NCBI GenBank assembly: GCA_030590605.1
Contig: JAUUYB010000063.1
Coordinates: 1-6,236 of the forward strand
Origin: Candidatus Woesearchaeota archaeon
GTDB lineage: Archaea > Nanobdellota > Nanobdellia > Woesearchaeales > JAUUYB01
Length of the DNA stretch: 6,236 bases
Direction of reading: 5' to 3'
Positions 5,501-6,236 of this stretch are shown here, in pieces (position 1 is the stretch's first letter; every line of letters starts with the position of its first letter). Both the position numbers and the translations under genes were made by a program. The notes under the pieces are model-generated. The model did no database searches. It saw only the letters and a list, made by a program, of their open reading frames with translations, and was not told the origin of the DNA.

Positions 5501-6236
5501 CTATCGAGGATCCGCCACTCTACCCATGAACAGTATGTTCCCTGTATCTTTCTGCTGTATCAGGAATATGAACGGATGATCTGCCCTGAACACTGTCTGC
5601 GGCATCGGTGCAGACATCTTATCCATGACTACAGCAGTCGCTGCAGCAGCTTCTGTCCCTTCTTCATTCACTTCGACGAATGCCTGATGGATTATTGCGC
5701 TTATGAATAATCCACCAGTTCCATCCATGCCTGAGAAATCTGCGGCACCGGTGAACGCATCGTTCATACCAAGCTTCTTAAAAGGTTCAATAAGCTCATA
5801 TTTAGTCTCAAAAGTGAATTTCGGTAGGTAGATCTCGACTTCTTCTTTCATCATCGTAGTCCTTACTTCTTCGATCAGGCTAGAAGATACTTCAAGCTCA
5901 TCTAGGCTTTCAGTAGGCAGTATGATGATCATAGATAGATCTTCCCCCTCATAATCGAGCTCGATTGCCTGGAACGCTTCTGTCTCCATATAATTGAAGC
6001 TTTCTTCCCGTAATATCATCGTAGGGGCATCGACAGGTTCTTCAGGGGTGATATAGAACGGCATATCTCTCGTCTTATCCTTATCGAACTCCTTTACCCA
6101 GCTCCCTTTGAAATATATTGCATTGGTGAGGACTAATCTTGTAGCAGAAGAGATGACGTCCGGAGGGATAAGGTCCTTTATCTTGTCTTCAGTCATGTCC
6201 TCGACCCAGGTGTTTATCGTCTCAGTCGAACCAACC
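5501..6236 (-). CDS. Serpin (serine protease inhibitor), N-terminus outside window
   Basis: The frame is open through the right edge: 13 more codons (…TINTWVED) precede the Met at 6196, which is internal, and about 245 residues are visible of a usual 370-400. Family features in order (numbered from that Met): WVEDMTEDKIKDLI at the start; LVLTNAIYFKGSW (21-33), the central strand region; SMIIILPTE (88-96); YLPKFTFETKYEL (123-135); LGMNDAFTGAADFSGM (142-157); hinge EVNEEGTEAAAATAVV (175-190); and C-terminal FRADHPFIFLI...ILFMGRVADP (203-230), the serpin signature. Serpins trap target proteases irreversibly as a covalent complex by inserting the cleaved loop into sheet A. The Ala-rich hinge with Thr at P14 indicates an inhibitory serpin. 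Whether it is secreted cannot be judged because the N-terminus is missing. Confidence 0.93.
   Translation of the reverse strand, partial: VGSTETINTWVEDMTEDKIKDLIPPDVISSATRLVLTNAIYFKGSWVKEFDKDKTRDMPFYITPEEPVDAPTMILREESFNYMETEAFQAIELDYEGEDLSMIIILPTESLDELEVSSSLIEEVRTTMMKEEVEIYLPKFTFETKYELIEPFKKLGMNDAFTGAADFSGMDGTGGLFISAIIHQAFVEVNEEGTEAAAATAVVMDKMSAPMPQTVFRADHPFIFLIQQKDTGNILFMGRVADPR
5612..5665 (-). other. Serpin reactive centre loop, P17 to P1'
   Basis: Counting from the hinge, P17-P15 is E-E-G and P14 is T, followed by E, four Ala (P12-P9), T-A-V-V, M-D-K, then M at P1 and S at P1' (residues 194 and 195 from the internal Met). The spacing is the same as in human alpha-1-antitrypsin, which also has Met-Ser at P1-P1'. 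This predicts inhibition of elastase- or subtilisin-like proteases with hydrophobic P1 preference. If the loop register is one residue shorter, Lys would be P1 and the target would be trypsin-like. Confidence 0.6.

Noticed and set aside
5489..5710. Plus-strand open frame opposite the serpin C-terminus
   Set aside because: Antisense to the reactive loop and signature region, which are plainly coding on the minus strand.

Overview
The window looks archaeal. Start codons are preceded by A/T-rich TATA-like boxes about 24-32 bases upstream, the spacing expected for leaderless archaeal transcripts. The proteins (a thrombospondin type 3 repeat surface protein with a C-terminal membrane anchor, a DUF2339 giant membrane protein, a serpin, a secreted Cys-rich protein) suit an archaeal cell envelope gene set. 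A DPANN/Woesearchaeota-like source is my guess; nothing here proves the lineage.

Layout, right to left on the minus strand: the C-terminal two thirds of an inhibitory-type serpin (5501 to the right edge), a 115-base spacer with a TATA-like box, a DUF2339 polytopic membrane protein (3715-5385), then one base later a secreted, membrane-anchored protein with eight thrombospondin type 3 calcium-binding repeats (2154-3713). Beyond a spacer lies a secreted Cys-rich protein (1-660) that runs off the left edge. It has its own start and promoter but is too incomplete to name.

This minus-strand series is interrupted at 717-2132 by an A/T-rich plus-strand island. A perfect 32-base direct repeat (717-748 and 2101-2132) bounds it. 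Inside are about 245 bases of non-coding, hairpin-rich DNA, a BRO-family/DinD-like protein (994-1839), and a small unrecognised protein (1836-2099) that overlaps it by four bases and stops one base before the right repeat. Removing the island with one repeat copy would leave an ordinary spacer of about 109 bases between the two minus-strand genes, so it reads as a clean insertion into intergenic DNA. No recombinase gene is in the island, so any movement would need an enzyme supplied elsewhere.

Best candidates for something new are (1) the compact, recombinase-less, direct-repeat-bounded BRO plus small-protein cassette with its structured leader, and (2) the translationally coupled pair of a DUF2339 membrane protein and a TSP3 surface protein whose N-terminal region resembles DUF3999, a family I recall beside DUF2339 in bacteria. 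The serpin just upstream adds a possible cell-surface protease-control theme, but that link is inference from proximity only.
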